37,378 nt of DNA from positions 1 to 37,378 of the forward strand of contig NZ_VSFA01000071.1 in NCBI RefSeq assembly GCF_008119785.1. Direction: 5' to 3'. Positions 25,339-33,400 of this stretch are shown piece by piece (position 1 is the stretch's first letter; each line of letters starts with the position of its first letter). The position numbers were made by a program, and so were the translations under genes. This DNA comes from Micromonospora sp. MP36 (GTDB taxonomy: Bacteria > Actinomycetota > Actinomycetes > Mycobacteriales > Micromonosporaceae). The notes under the pieces are model-generated. The model saw only the letters and a list, made by a program, of their open reading frames with translations. It was not told the DNA's origin and did no database searches.

Positions 25339-25653
25339 GACGAATCACCTTCTCCGGTCAACGATCGCATCCTAGTGTGATCACCCCATCACAGGGAGTT
25401 CAGACGTGTGACGCGCATCGCCGTAGGGAGCCGGGGGCGGGCATCGCGAATGGCGATCTGTTCACGGCGCCGATTGCGCCGCGGGCCCTGCGGTGGCTCC
25501 ATGCGCTGGACCACGCACAGGCCGGCGAACACACGGGGTGTGAACATATGCGCAATGCATAATGGGTTCCGATGTCACGTGACCACCAGGGCCACGGGCA
25601 GAAAAGGAATCGGGCGCCGAGGCAGGCGCCGTGACGAGCGGAGACGGCAGACG
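25339..25653. promoter_or_regulatory. Divergent promoter region between permease remnant and zur
   Basis: On the minus strand a TAGGAT -10 (25369-25374) lies about 31 bases before the CTG start of the permease remnant. Beside it is GTGATCACCCCATCAC (25377-25392), an inverted repeat. On the plus side TATGCGCAATGCATA (25547-25561) has five-base arms and overlaps a CATAAT -10 (25558-25563) for zur. This palindrome does not match the four Zur-type boxes. No coding feature is convincing here. Confidence 0.45.
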
Positions 25654-26058
25654 GTGACAGAGGCAATGCCCACAGCGACCCGCAACACCCGGCAGCGCGC
25701 CGAGGTGCTGGCGCTGCTGCGCGAGGTGGAGGGCTTCCACAGCGCGCAGCAGCTGCACCAGATGCTCATCGACCGCAAGGCGCGAGTCGGCCTGACCACC
25801 GTCTACCGGACGCTGCAGATGCTGGTGGACAGCGGCGAGATCGACTCGACCAGGTTGCCAGGCGGGGAATATCTGTACCGGCGGTGCAGCCAGAGCCGGC
25901 ACCACCATCACCTGGTGTGCCGGGAGTGCGGCCGCGCGGTCGAAGTCGCCGGCCCTGCCGTGGAGCGGTGGGCCGACCAGGTGGCCAGCCAGCACGGTTT
26001 CACCGACGTCGGTCACACTCTGGAGATCTTCGGCACCTGCGGCAAATGCGCTGCCTGA
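25654..26058 (+). CDS. zur: Zinc uptake regulator, Fur family
   Basis: 134 residues from GTG 25654 (GGAG nine bases upstream); the upstream extension has no family features. Fur-like winged helix: TRNTRQRAEVLALLREVEGFHSAQQLHQMLIDRKARVGLTTVYRTLQMLVDSGEIDS. The dimerisation part carries RRCSQSRHHHHLVCRECGRAVEV and ends FGTCGKCAA, giving the two CxxC pairs (Cys89/Cys92 and Cys129/Cys132) of the structural zinc site and His residues of the regulatory site. It lies within the zinc island and should bind the boxes before the COG0523 gene, rpmB, znuA and the CooC-like gene. It converges with the CooC-like gene at 16 bases. Confidence 0.92.
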   Translation: MTEAMPTATRNTRQRAEVLALLREVEGFHSAQQLHQMLIDRKARVGLTTVYRTLQMLVDSGEIDSTRLPGGEYLYRRCSQSRHHHHLVCRECGRAVEVAGPAVERWADQVASQHGFTDVGHTLEIFGTCGKCAA

Positions 26059-26074
26059 CGGGCGGCTCCGTGGG

Positions 26075-27052
26075 TCAGCGACCCACCACCGCGGGCTCGC
26101 TGACCGCCTGCGGTCCCATCCGGAACTGCGGATCGATCTGATCGGTGAGATCCGCCCCGGCGCGCTCGTTGGCCCACGCGGCGGCGTTGCGCCGGTGGAA
26201 CTCGTGCGCCCACCGGGTGAAGGCCGCCCAGTCCTGCGGTGTGTCGTCCACCGCCTCAAGGAGCTGGGCGAGAGCTGCCTGGTTGGCGGGCTCGAGTTCG
26301 GTCAGTGGGCCGACGGTGCCCCGTTCCGCTCGGCGTACGTAGCCGGATCTGCTGAACCAGGTCAACAGGTCGCCGCCGACGTGCTCGCGGAGGAACTCCA
26401 GGTCGGTAGCGTCCTCGACCTTGTTCCCGACCACCGACAGGGCCACGCCGTAGTCGCGGGCGTAGCCGGCGTACTGCCGGTAGACCCCGACGCTGCGCAC
26501 GGTCGGCTCGCACACCAGCACGGTGCGGTCGAAGCGGGTGAACAGTCCGGAGGCGAACGAGTCCGCGCCCGCGGTCATGTCCACCACCACGTACTCGCCG
26601 GGTCCGTCGAGCATGTGGTTGAGCAGCAGCTCCACCGCTCCCACCTTCGAGTGGTAGCAGGCCACCCCGAGATCCTCGGCGGCGAACTCGCCGGTGACCG
26701 CCAACCGCACTCCACCGACCTCCCGCACGCAGGCGTTGTAGATCGGGTTGTCCTCGACCACCCGCAGCAGCCGCGAACCGCGCCCCGGCGGAGTCGTCTT
26801 GACCATTCGATCCGCACCGGTGATGCGGGGGTTGGCGCCGCGAAGGTAGGCCTTGATGGCCGGCAGGTGCTCACCGAGCGGCTTCACCGGCGGCGGCGCG
26901 TCCGCATCGCCGCCGAGGGCGGCAGCGAGGTGCTGGTTGATGTCGGCGTCGATGGCGAGCACCGGCAGGCCCTGGCCCACGAGATAGCGGGCGAACAGCG
27001 CGGCGAGAGTGGTCTTGCCGCTGCCGCCCTTGCCCACGAACGCGACCTTCAC
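26075..27052 (-). CDS. CooC/ParA-like P-loop ATPase, candidate metal-insertion factor
   Basis: 325 residues from GTG 27052 with AAGGGGAGGG eight bases upstream. MKVAFVGKGGSGKTTLAALFARYLV holds the deviant Walker A KGGSGKT (8-14), followed by LPVLAIDADINQHLAAALGG, the pattern of MinD/CooC/ArsA-type ATPases. Further motifs: YVVVDMTAGADSFASGLFTRFD (Walker B region), VLVCEPTVRSVGVYRQY and LSVVGNKVED. CooC proteins load nickel into CO dehydrogenase. No such enzyme is nearby, and a client is unknown. A palindrome similar to the znuA operator lies just upstream, so a zinc-responsive metal-handling role is inferred. Cysteines at CVREVGG and ACYHSK are not a CxC pair. Confidence 0.82.
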   Translation of the reverse strand: MKVAFVGKGGSGKTTLAALFARYLVGQGLPVLAIDADINQHLAAALGGDADAPPPVKPLGEHLPAIKAYLRGANPRITGADRMVKTTPPGRGSRLLRVVEDNPIYNACVREVGGVRLAVTGEFAAEDLGVACYHSKVGAVELLLNHMLDGPGEYVVVDMTAGADSFASGLFTRFDRTVLVCEPTVRSVGVYRQYAGYARDYGVALSVVGNKVEDATDLEFLREHVGGDLLTWFSRSGYVRRAERGTVGPLTELEPANQAALAQLLEAVDDTPQDWAAFTRWAHEFHRRNAAAWANERAGADLTDQIDPQFRMGPQAVSEPAVVGR

Positions 27053-27071
27053 CGCTGCCGCCCTCCCCTTC

Positions 27072-27092
27072 TATTGGAAACCATTTCCATGA
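27072..27092 (-). promoter_or_regulatory. Zur-type operator upstream of CooC-like ATPase
   Basis: TGGAAACCATTTCCA (27075-27089) has six-base arms. In minus orientation it reads TGGAAATGGTTTCCA and shares TGGAAATGG with the znuA box. It is about 22 bases upstream of the GTG start, directly next to the ribosome site. Confidence 0.65.
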
Positions 27093-27190
27093 GCGGGAGC
27101 GTACGTGATGGGTCGGGCCTGCCGAGCGGTATCCGGGCGACTCGCCGCAACGATTCGCCATCGGGCAGTCCATCCACTTCTCGGTCGCCA

Positions 27191-28228
27191 CTACCTCCGG
27201 CGCAACACCTCGCCGCTGAACCGTCGTATGGTGCGCAGGGTCGTCGCGCGGTCCCCGGTCATTTCGACCAGAAACAGCAGATGCCGCACACCGGGAAGTG
27301 CCGCGGCCGCGTCCACGGCCGCCCGGCAGCGCCGCGGCGACCCGACCGGGTGCATGGCGATCAGACGTCGGACGTACTCGTCGATGTCGGGCGGACCGGC
27401 CATGGCGCCGTCGAGACGGACGTACTCCCTGGTGCCGGCCAGCAACTCCGGGAGCCGCTCTCGCACCGTCCGGGCTGCATCCGCGTCGGTGTCCTCGACG
27501 TGCGCCAGATGGGCGCTGGCGTGCGGCACCTGCGTGCTGTCGTGGCCGTGCGCGGCGGCGACCTGCGTGTACCGGTCGACCAACGACCGCTTCTCCGCCA
27601 GGTCGGCGTGCAGGCCGAGCAGCAGCGGGAGGCCGCGGCGGGCGGCGAGGTCCACGGTGGCGGGTGAGGTCGCCGCGACCCACGTCGGCACCCGCCGGCG
27701 GGGCCGGGGCACCACCTGCACCCGCCGGAAGGGGAACCTCCCGTTGCCGGCGACCTGCGCCGCGCCGGACAGCCACCGCAGCACGATCTCCACCGCGTCG
27801 GCGAAGCCGTGCGTGTAGCGATCCAGGCCGGTGCCGAAAACCTCGAGGTCTACCCATGGTCCGCCCCGGGCGACCCCCAGTCGAAACCGGCCCCCGGACA
27901 GTTCGTCGAGCAGCACCGCCTCCTCGGCCAGGCTCACCGGGTGTCGGACCGACAGCACGCAGGCGGCGGTGCCGACGGTGATGCGGCGGGTCGCCCCGAG
28001 CAGGTGCGCCGCGAAGGTGATGGCAGACGGGCACACACCGTAGGAGATGAAATGGTGCTCGGCGACCCAGACGCCGGCGTAGCCGGCGGCCTCCGCGGCC
28101 AGGCCGTAGCGGTGCGCGTCCGCCAACGCCTGCGCGTGCGTGCCGCCGGTGCGGTGCCCGGCGAGCAGGAACAGGTGCCATTGGACCTGCTCGCCGGGCC
28201 GCGAGGTGTCGGGCGGTTCAGCAGTCAC
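27191..28228 (-). CDS. LLM class flavin-dependent oxidoreductase
   Basis: 345 residues. Bacterial luciferase-like barrel: HAQALADAHRYGLAAEAAGYAGVWVAEHHFISYGVCPSAITFAAHLLGATRRITVGTAACVLSVRHPVSLAEEAVLLDELSGGRFRLGVARGG, then VPTWVAATSPATVDLAARRGLPLLLG and MHPVGSPRRC near the end. Family members use FMNH2 or F420 to oxygenate or reduce small molecules; the substrate is not readable here. Start GTG 28228 overlaps the end of the SCO5389-like gene by 11 bases, so the two are coupled. A 138-base gap with the Zur-type box separates it from the CooC-like gene. Confidence 0.86.
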   Translation of the reverse strand: MTAEPPDTSRPGEQVQWHLFLLAGHRTGGTHAQALADAHRYGLAAEAAGYAGVWVAEHHFISYGVCPSAITFAAHLLGATRRITVGTAACVLSVRHPVSLAEEAVLLDELSGGRFRLGVARGGPWVDLEVFGTGLDRYTHGFADAVEIVLRWLSGAAQVAGNGRFPFRRVQVVPRPRRRVPTWVAATSPATVDLAARRGLPLLLGLHADLAEKRSLVDRYTQVAAAHGHDSTQVPHASAHLAHVEDTDADAARTVRERLPELLAGTREYVRLDGAMAGPPDIDEYVRRLIAMHPVGSPRRCRAAVDAAAALPGVRHLLFLVEMTGDRATTLRTIRRFSGEVLRRR

Positions 28229-28610
28229 GCAGCTCTGGTGACTGGTTGAGCAGTTGTCCCCGGGTCGAGATGAACCTGCGGTACGTGTCGGAGTCCACGG
28301 CGCCCAGCCGGAACGCCGCCACCCGGTGGCAGTTCTGGAACGCCAGCTTCACCCCGAAGTGGCGCTCCAGGCTCGCCCGGATGGCGTCGCTGGCCAGCGC
28401 GCGCAGCAACTGCCCGCGCTCCGCCTCGGTGGGCGGTGGTACGACGTTGTCGGCGAATGCGGTGTCAGACGATTCCAGGTCGGCGACCACACGACTGACG
28501 GTGTCCCAGGCGTACGGAAGGGAGTCCCGGACGCAGGCGACGAAGGCGTCGTCGTCCACGGGGCCGGTCTCGGCGGCTTCGAGCAGGGCAGGCGGCACGG
28601 TGAGAGACAT
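28218..28610 (-). CDS. SCO5389-like conserved actinobacterial protein
   Basis: 130 residues from ATG 28610 with AGGAGG just upstream (a longer start at 28637 lacks support). MSLTVPPALLEAAETGPVDDDAFVACVRDSLPYAWDTVSRVVADL, RGQLLRALASDAIRASLERHFGVKLAFQNCHRVAAF and the C-terminal LLNQSPELRDC match what I recall of the SCO5389 family, small proteins of unknown function in streptomycetes. No signal peptide or membrane helix is seen. It is the first gene of the pair with the LLM oxidoreductase. The conserved cysteines (FQNCHR and final DC) could bind a metal or flavin substrate, but this is speculation. Confidence 0.75.
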   Translation of the reverse strand: MSLTVPPALLEAAETGPVDDDAFVACVRDSLPYAWDTVSRVVADLESSDTAFADNVVPPPTEAERGQLLRALASDAIRASLERHFGVKLAFQNCHRVAAFRLGAVDSDTYRRFISTRGQLLNQSPELRDC

Positions 28611-29269
28611 GGTCCTCCTCAGGGCCTTAACGACCATGATTGCCGTTAGCGTTACGCTCCGAGCACATCACGTCACCGGGTCCACGTCAACACTCGACAC
28701 CTATCCCGGCCCAGGTGGCCACTGCTGGTCGTCTTTGCTCGGACCGGCGCATCGCTGGTGCGGACTGATGCAAGCCGCTGCCGCACGTTCGGTGACATTC
28801 GAATCGGAATTCATTATCGTGATCTCGTCCGCGAGGCAGGGGGTACGTACCTCAGGTGAGGCGGACCCGGCCGGCGTCGCTCACCCAGGGGCGCACGTCG
28901 GCCGCGCCTCTTCGCCTCCGTTCGCCTCTTCATCGGTGTGACCGTGCAGCCGCCCGCCGCGATATCGGATGCCAGGCACCAAAGATGAAATCGGCTGTCA
29001 TCGCAGGGACTGCTTATGGAGCTGGTACCTCCGGCAATAGATAGATCCCTGAGGCGACGCGGCGCCCCTCTCACCGGTGCCCGCCCGTTGCCGTCGACCG
29101 AGCACGGAGACGACCAATCCCGCGACGCTGCTGCCTGTCCGGGTGGGTACTGCGGTACTACGCCGGAACCGGGAGATCATTCCGTGGTACCGCCGCCGGA
29201 GGGCGTTCGGTCTCTAGCGTCCTTGACGGGACGCCGGAAACGCGGCGGGGTCGAGGCGAGGGATGGCCG
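28611..29269. other. Intergenic region between SCO5389-like gene and ABC ATPase
   Basis: About 660 bases without a supported gene. Near the minus-strand gene TAACGGCAATCATGGTCGTTA-like symmetry (28628-28648) could be an operator. A second AT-rich spot with GAATTC lies near 28805. For the ABC ATPase a ribosome site (AGGG) precedes ATG 29270. Several open frames cross the region in both directions but none carries a recognisable family. Confidence 0.4.
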
Positions 29270-30196
29270 ATGATCGAGGCACGGCAGCTGACGAAGCGGT
29301 ACGGCGAGAAGACGGCGGTCGACCGCCTCGACTTCGAGGTGAAGCCCGGCATGGTGACCGGGTTCCTCGGGCCGAACGGTGCGGGGAAGTCCACCACCAT
29401 GAGCTTGATCATCGGGCTGGACGCTCCGACCAGCGGGTCGGTGACCGTCAACGGCCGGCGGTACGCGCGCCACACGGCGCCGCTGCAGGAGGTCGGAGCG
29501 CTGCTGGAGGCGCGGTCGATCCACCCGGGCCGCACCGCGTTCGACCACCTGATGGTCCTCTCCCACACCCACGGTATCCCGCGGCGGCGGGTCGACGAGA
29601 TGATCGAACTGACCGGGTTGCAGTCCGTGGCGCGCAAGCGTGCCGGGTCGTTTTCGCTGGGCATGGGGCAGCGGCTCGGCATCGCCGCCGCGCTGCTCGG
29701 CGACCCGGCCACGGTGATGCTCGACGAGCCCGTCAACGGCCTCGACCCCGAGGGCGTGCTGTGGATACGCAACCTGCTCGCCGGGCTCGCCGCCGAGGGC
29801 CGCACGGTGTTTGTGTCGTCGCACCTGATGGCCGAGGTGGCGCTCGTCGCCGAGCACCTCATCGTCGTCGGGCGCGGACGGCTGCTCGCCGACAGCACCG
29901 TGCAGGACCTGGTGCGCCAGGCCGGCGGCGACACCGTCACCGTGGCCACCGCGGACCCGGCCCGGCTGCGGGCCGCACTGGCCGGCCCGGGCGTCGAGAT
30001 CACCGGGCGGGCCGGCTCCGAGCAGCTGCAGGTGAGCGGCCTGTCGGCACGGCAGATCGGGCTCGTGGCCGCCGAGCACGGCATCGCCCTGTTCGAGCTC
30101 ACCCCGAAGCACGTATCGCTGGAGGAGGCGTTCATGGATCTGACGAGGGACGCCGTGGAGTACCACGGTGCCGTGACGAGCGGGGTGGCGGCATGA
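29270..30196 (+). CDS. ABC-2 type transporter ATPase (DrrA-like)
   Basis: 308 residues from ATG 29270. Walker A GPNGAGKS (34-41), QEVGALLEARSIHPGRTAFDHL after the Q-loop, a signature variant FSLGMGQRLGIA, Walker B TVMLDEPVNGLDPEG and FVSSHLMAEV (H-loop). This matches multidrug or bacitracin-type ABC-2 ATPases that power drug export. The stop overlaps the permease start (ATGA at 30193-30196). The partner permease is truncated, so the transporter as found here is probably not functional, unless it uses another permease. Confidence 0.88.
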   Translation: MIEARQLTKRYGEKTAVDRLDFEVKPGMVTGFLGPNGAGKSTTMSLIIGLDAPTSGSVTVNGRRYARHTAPLQEVGALLEARSIHPGRTAFDHLMVLSHTHGIPRRRVDEMIELTGLQSVARKRAGSFSLGMGQRLGIAAALLGDPATVMLDEPVNGLDPEGVLWIRNLLAGLAAEGRTVFVSSHLMAEVALVAEHLIVVGRGRLLADSTVQDLVRQAGGDTVTVATADPARLRAALAGPGVEITGRAGSEQLQVSGLSARQIGLVAAEHGIALFELTPKHVSLEEAFMDLTRDAVEYHGAVTSGVAA

Positions 30197-30690
30197 GCAC
30201 TGTCATGGAGCCTCGCCCGGCCGGAGCCGGCGCCGGGCCGGTGTCGCGGCCCGCGTACAAGGTCACTGGGCGGCGGGTGCTCCGCTCGGAGTGGGCGAAG
30301 CTGTGGACGCTGCGCTCCACCTGGATCACGCTCGCCCTCGGGCTGGCCGGCCTGCTGGTGTTCGGCAGCATCGCGGCAGTGCGGTACAAGTCGCTGGCCA
30401 CCTCTGGCGGCACCCGGGCGGGCTCGGGGGAGTTCGTCAACGCGAGCGCGGTGGCCCTGACACTGTTCGGCGTACGGTTCGGTCAGCTGGCGCTCGGCGT
30501 GCTCGGCGTGCTGGTCGCCGCGGGTGAGTACGGGCAGGGCGCGCCCAACATCCGGAGATTCTGTCCATGGGTGTGGCGATTGCTACGTGAGCACCAGCTG
30601 TCCGAGTTCCTGGGTGCATCGGGTGAGCGCGACGTAGAGGCCGTTCCAGCCGCGTGGTTCAGCGGCGATGCCCTGGGGGTCAATGAGTAA
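30193..30690 (+). pseudogene. Truncated ABC-2 permease
   Basis: The frame begins MSTVMEPRPAGAGAGPVSR and continues VTGRRVLRSEWAKLWTLRSTWITLALGLAGLLVFGSIAAVRY, then FGVRFGQLALGVLGVLVAAGEYGQG, typical of the first third of DrrB-like ABC-2 permeases. After about residue 116 (near 30541) the family pattern stops and unrelated codons run to 30690, antisense across the end of the helicase gene. Normal proteins have about 250-270 residues. The break lies at the junction with the helicase segment, suggesting a rearrangement there. Confidence 0.8.
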
Positions 30691-32754
30691 TGTCGCGTCC
30701 CATTCCAGTCCCTTGGACTGGGTCGCGGTGAGCACCGGCACATCGCTCAGCACGGCTAGGAGTTCGGCGATGCGGTCGGCGGGGGCGATGACGCCAACCG
30801 TACCGCCATGCCACCGTTGCTGCAGCTGTCGCACAGCTTGGGCAGCGGCGCCGGCAAGCTCGGCGGGCGTGATCGTGAGCACCCAGGGGGCGATGCCGGA
30901 GGAGCGTACCGCCCGTGGTGGCGCGTTGTGGCTGCCAGCTTTTTTCAAGACGGGTTCGGTGAGGTCCATAACCTCACGCGGGGTTCGGTAGCAGATGGTG
31001 AGTTCCGCGCCGGTCCAGCGGTCTCCGAAAGCAGCCTGCACCGCTTGTGCCCAGCTGGTGTGCCGGTGTGCTGCCTCCGCTTGATCGATGTCGCCGACCG
31101 CGGTGATGGAGCGACTGGGACAACGCCGTAGGACCATTTGCCACTGCATCTCGGACAGCTCTTGCGCCTCGTCGATGACGACGTGGCCGTACACCCAGTC
31201 GCGCTGCCGGCGAGCATGATCGGCGACGAACTCGCCCTGTGGCTGCGGGGCTTCGACCTCGCCTAGCAGGTCGGCGAGGGCGTCGAGCAGGGGGATGTCG
31301 CTCGATGCCCACAGTGCGGGCTCGGCCGAGACGGCGGTGATCTCCTCCATGGACAACTGCGGGGCAAACCGGGCTAGCAGGGTGCGGTCGGTCAGGAGAT
31401 CACACAGTAGGGTTTCGGCGTCGAGGGTGGGCCACCATGCCTCGATGAACCGGGCGATGGTGGCGTTCTCCGCGATACGATAACGAAGATTCTCTATCTC
31501 TTCCTCGGAGAGCAATCCGTCGACGTCACTGCCGGTGGACCTCCTGCCGACATGGTGGTCATGCTGCATTCCCCTGTCGACGCGGGCGAGGATGTCCTCG
31601 AAGCCCTCCTCCATCTCGTTCATCAGCGCCTCGCGCTGCTCTGCGACGGCTTCGGCAAGGATGTGGTGCAGCTGCTCGGCGAACGCCGTGCGGGCGCGGT
31701 GGTACGGGCGTCCCTGCACCGCCGAGGCGAGCGCCTGTGCCACTGTGGCGGCTGTGATGACGTAGAACTCGCCCTCCCAGCGCAGCTTCAGCTCACGGGG
31801 CCGGGGGAGCAGCGACGTGACGTAGTTTTCGAGCGCGGGTTGCCAGAGGGCGCGGCCCTTGATTTCGGCGAGAAGCCGGCTCTCGTCGCGGCCCACGCGG
31901 ATCTCGGGCAGCAGAGTGTCGCAGGTCGCCGAGACGACGGCGGTCTCACCGAGCGCGGGTAGCACCTGAGCGATGTACTGGAGGAACCGCGGCGAGGGGC
32001 CGAGGACCAGGACCGCTTGGTCGGCCATCTTTCGGTGGGCGAACAGCAGGTAGGCGACGCGGTGCAGAGCCACCACGGTCTTGCCGGTGCCGGGACCGCC
32101 CTGAACGATCAGCGGGCCGGTCGCCTCGGCCCGGATGATGTCGTCCTGTTCGCGTTGCAGCGTGGAGATCGCCGTTGCCATGCGGCCGGTGCGCCGCTGG
32201 TCGAGGGCGGCAAGTAGAGCGCCTTCACCGACGAGTTCCGCCGTTATGGTCCCGTCCAGTGGCTCGTCGTCCACGCCGACGACGACCGATCCCGTCGTGC
32301 GTATGTGACGGCGCCGGGCCTGACCTTGTGAGTCGACGGCCGTCGCGGTGTAGAACGGTCGCGCTGCGGGAGCGCGCCAGTCCACCAGCAGTGGCTCGCT
32401 GTCCTCGCCGTCGTTGCGGAGACCGACACGGCCCACATGTCGCACGGTGCCATCGAGGCCGTCGAGGCGGCCGAAGACCAGCCCTTCCCGTGCTCGCCGT
32501 AGCTCTTCGTACTGCTGGCGGAGCATGCGCTGCCGGGCCCGTTCCAACGAGTCCAGGGCCTCTGACGAAAGCTCGACCTGTAGGTGGTCGACCAGTCTGT
32601 CGCGCCGGGCCGTGGCCAAGTCGAGAAACTCCTGTTCCTCGGCGACCGCGGATCGGCGCGCGGTGCCCTCTGCCGTAGAAGTCGGCGGTTCGCCGTTCGG
32701 TGTTACGTCGTTGACGCCAGCAGTGCCGTTGTTCAGAGCAGACTTCCGGCGCAT
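30583..32754 (-). CDS. HelR/HelD-type RNA polymerase-associated helicase
   Basis: 723 residues from ATG 32754 with AAGGA seven bases upstream; the longer frame has no support. The N-terminal part is charged and helical (EEQEFLDLATARRDRLVDHLQVELSSEALDSLERARQRMLRQQYEELRRAR), then the UvrD/Rep-like core: Walker A QGGPGTGKTVVALHRVAYLL (about 218-237), Walker B region HVVIDEAQELSEMQWQMVLRR, SKGLEWDATLLIDP and GLYVALTRCTQEL (motif VI). Actinobacterial HelD/HelR proteins dislodge stalled or rifamycin-bound RNA polymerase; HelR gives rifamycin tolerance. The final residues (LGQLVLT) are shorter than usual, so the tail may be slightly cut. Its 3' end overlaps the truncated permease frame. Confidence 0.83.
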   Translation of the reverse strand: MRRKSALNNGTAGVNDVTPNGEPPTSTAEGTARRSAVAEEQEFLDLATARRDRLVDHLQVELSSEALDSLERARQRMLRQQYEELRRAREGLVFGRLDGLDGTVRHVGRVGLRNDGEDSEPLLVDWRAPAARPFYTATAVDSQGQARRRHIRTTGSVVVGVDDEPLDGTITAELVGEGALLAALDQRRTGRMATAISTLQREQDDIIRAEATGPLIVQGGPGTGKTVVALHRVAYLLFAHRKMADQAVLVLGPSPRFLQYIAQVLPALGETAVVSATCDTLLPEIRVGRDESRLLAEIKGRALWQPALENYVTSLLPRPRELKLRWEGEFYVITAATVAQALASAVQGRPYHRARTAFAEQLHHILAEAVAEQREALMNEMEEGFEDILARVDRGMQHDHHVGRRSTGSDVDGLLSEEEIENLRYRIAENATIARFIEAWWPTLDAETLLCDLLTDRTLLARFAPQLSMEEITAVSAEPALWASSDIPLLDALADLLGEVEAPQPQGEFVADHARRQRDWVYGHVVIDEAQELSEMQWQMVLRRCPSRSITAVGDIDQAEAAHRHTSWAQAVQAAFGDRWTGAELTICYRTPREVMDLTEPVLKKAGSHNAPPRAVRSSGIAPWVLTITPAELAGAAAQAVRQLQQRWHGGTVGVIAPADRIAELLAVLSDVPVLTATQSKGLEWDATLLIDPQGIAAEPRGWNGLYVALTRCTQELGQLVLT

Positions 32755-33135
32755 TCGCAAATCCTTGTATCGGTGTCCCCTCGGCCCGGATGGGCCGCAG
32801 CGCATTCGGCGGCAAGCATAGAGTTGGTTTCCCTCGTCGGCCAGGAACTCCGCCGGCAGAGATGGGAATCTCAATGCCTTGCAGTTTCGGCTCGATTGTG
32901 GCCTCACCCAATCTTGATTCGCTTATTGACAGTTCGGTCCTTATCTGATCTGAATGCCGACGGCGGCACTGCTCGCGGGCGACTCGACCACCGTGCGAAC
33001 ATCGGCCAGGACGAGCACCACGGATGGGCCGATACGGCCGCAGGCGACACCTCCTATCGTGAGGTCGTCATCAGCGCCGACGGCTACCGCAGCCCTGCGG
33101 TATTTCGTTACGCCCTGAGCGCGTGCCGACGCGGT
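32755..33135. other. Region upstream of helicase gene
   Basis: No supported gene. GGCCCATCCGGGCC (32796-32809 area) is a short palindrome close to the helicase start. TTGACA at 32926-32931 on the plus strand has no good -10 partner. A 95-codon minus-strand frame to 32941 has no recognisable family. I do not see a rifamycin-associated element. Confidence 0.35.
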
Positions 33136-33400
33136 TGAACTGCCGGACCACCTGTGCCCGCAAGGCATCCTGTTCGTTCTGCACACCGCGATCAGCTGGG
33201 AAGACACCCCTATTGGGTTGCCAACCACTCGACGACCGCTCTCGGGTTTGGCTCAGGGATGCCCTGCTGGCGCATACTGCGGGACTGTAACGACGCCGGC
33301 GTGTGGCAACGACTGCACGAGGTCCTGCTCGGCAGACTCCGCGCCACCGGGGCTCGGTCGGGTGGGCAAGCGCGCGTTGGAAGCGCAGCGCTGGGCGGCC
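33136..33400 (+). pseudogene. IS5-family transposase remnant
   Basis: GILFVLHTAISWEDTP (from about 33164) and, in another frame, LGFGSGMPCWRILRDCNDAG followed by VWQRLHEVLLGRLRATG match the DNA-recognition part of IS5-group (IS1647/IS427-like) transposases. The frames are shifted against each other and both ends are missing. It is a dead fragment. Confidence 0.7.

Noticed and set aside
28998..29180. Short frame in either strand upstream of the ABC ATPase
   Set aside because: Both strands are open because of GC bias; no ribosome site, signal or family pattern.
32755..32830. Possible rifamycin-associated element upstream of the HelR-type gene (GCTTGCCGCC...)
   Set aside because: Only one half resembles the recalled RAE inverted repeat; the other arm is missing, so it is not called.
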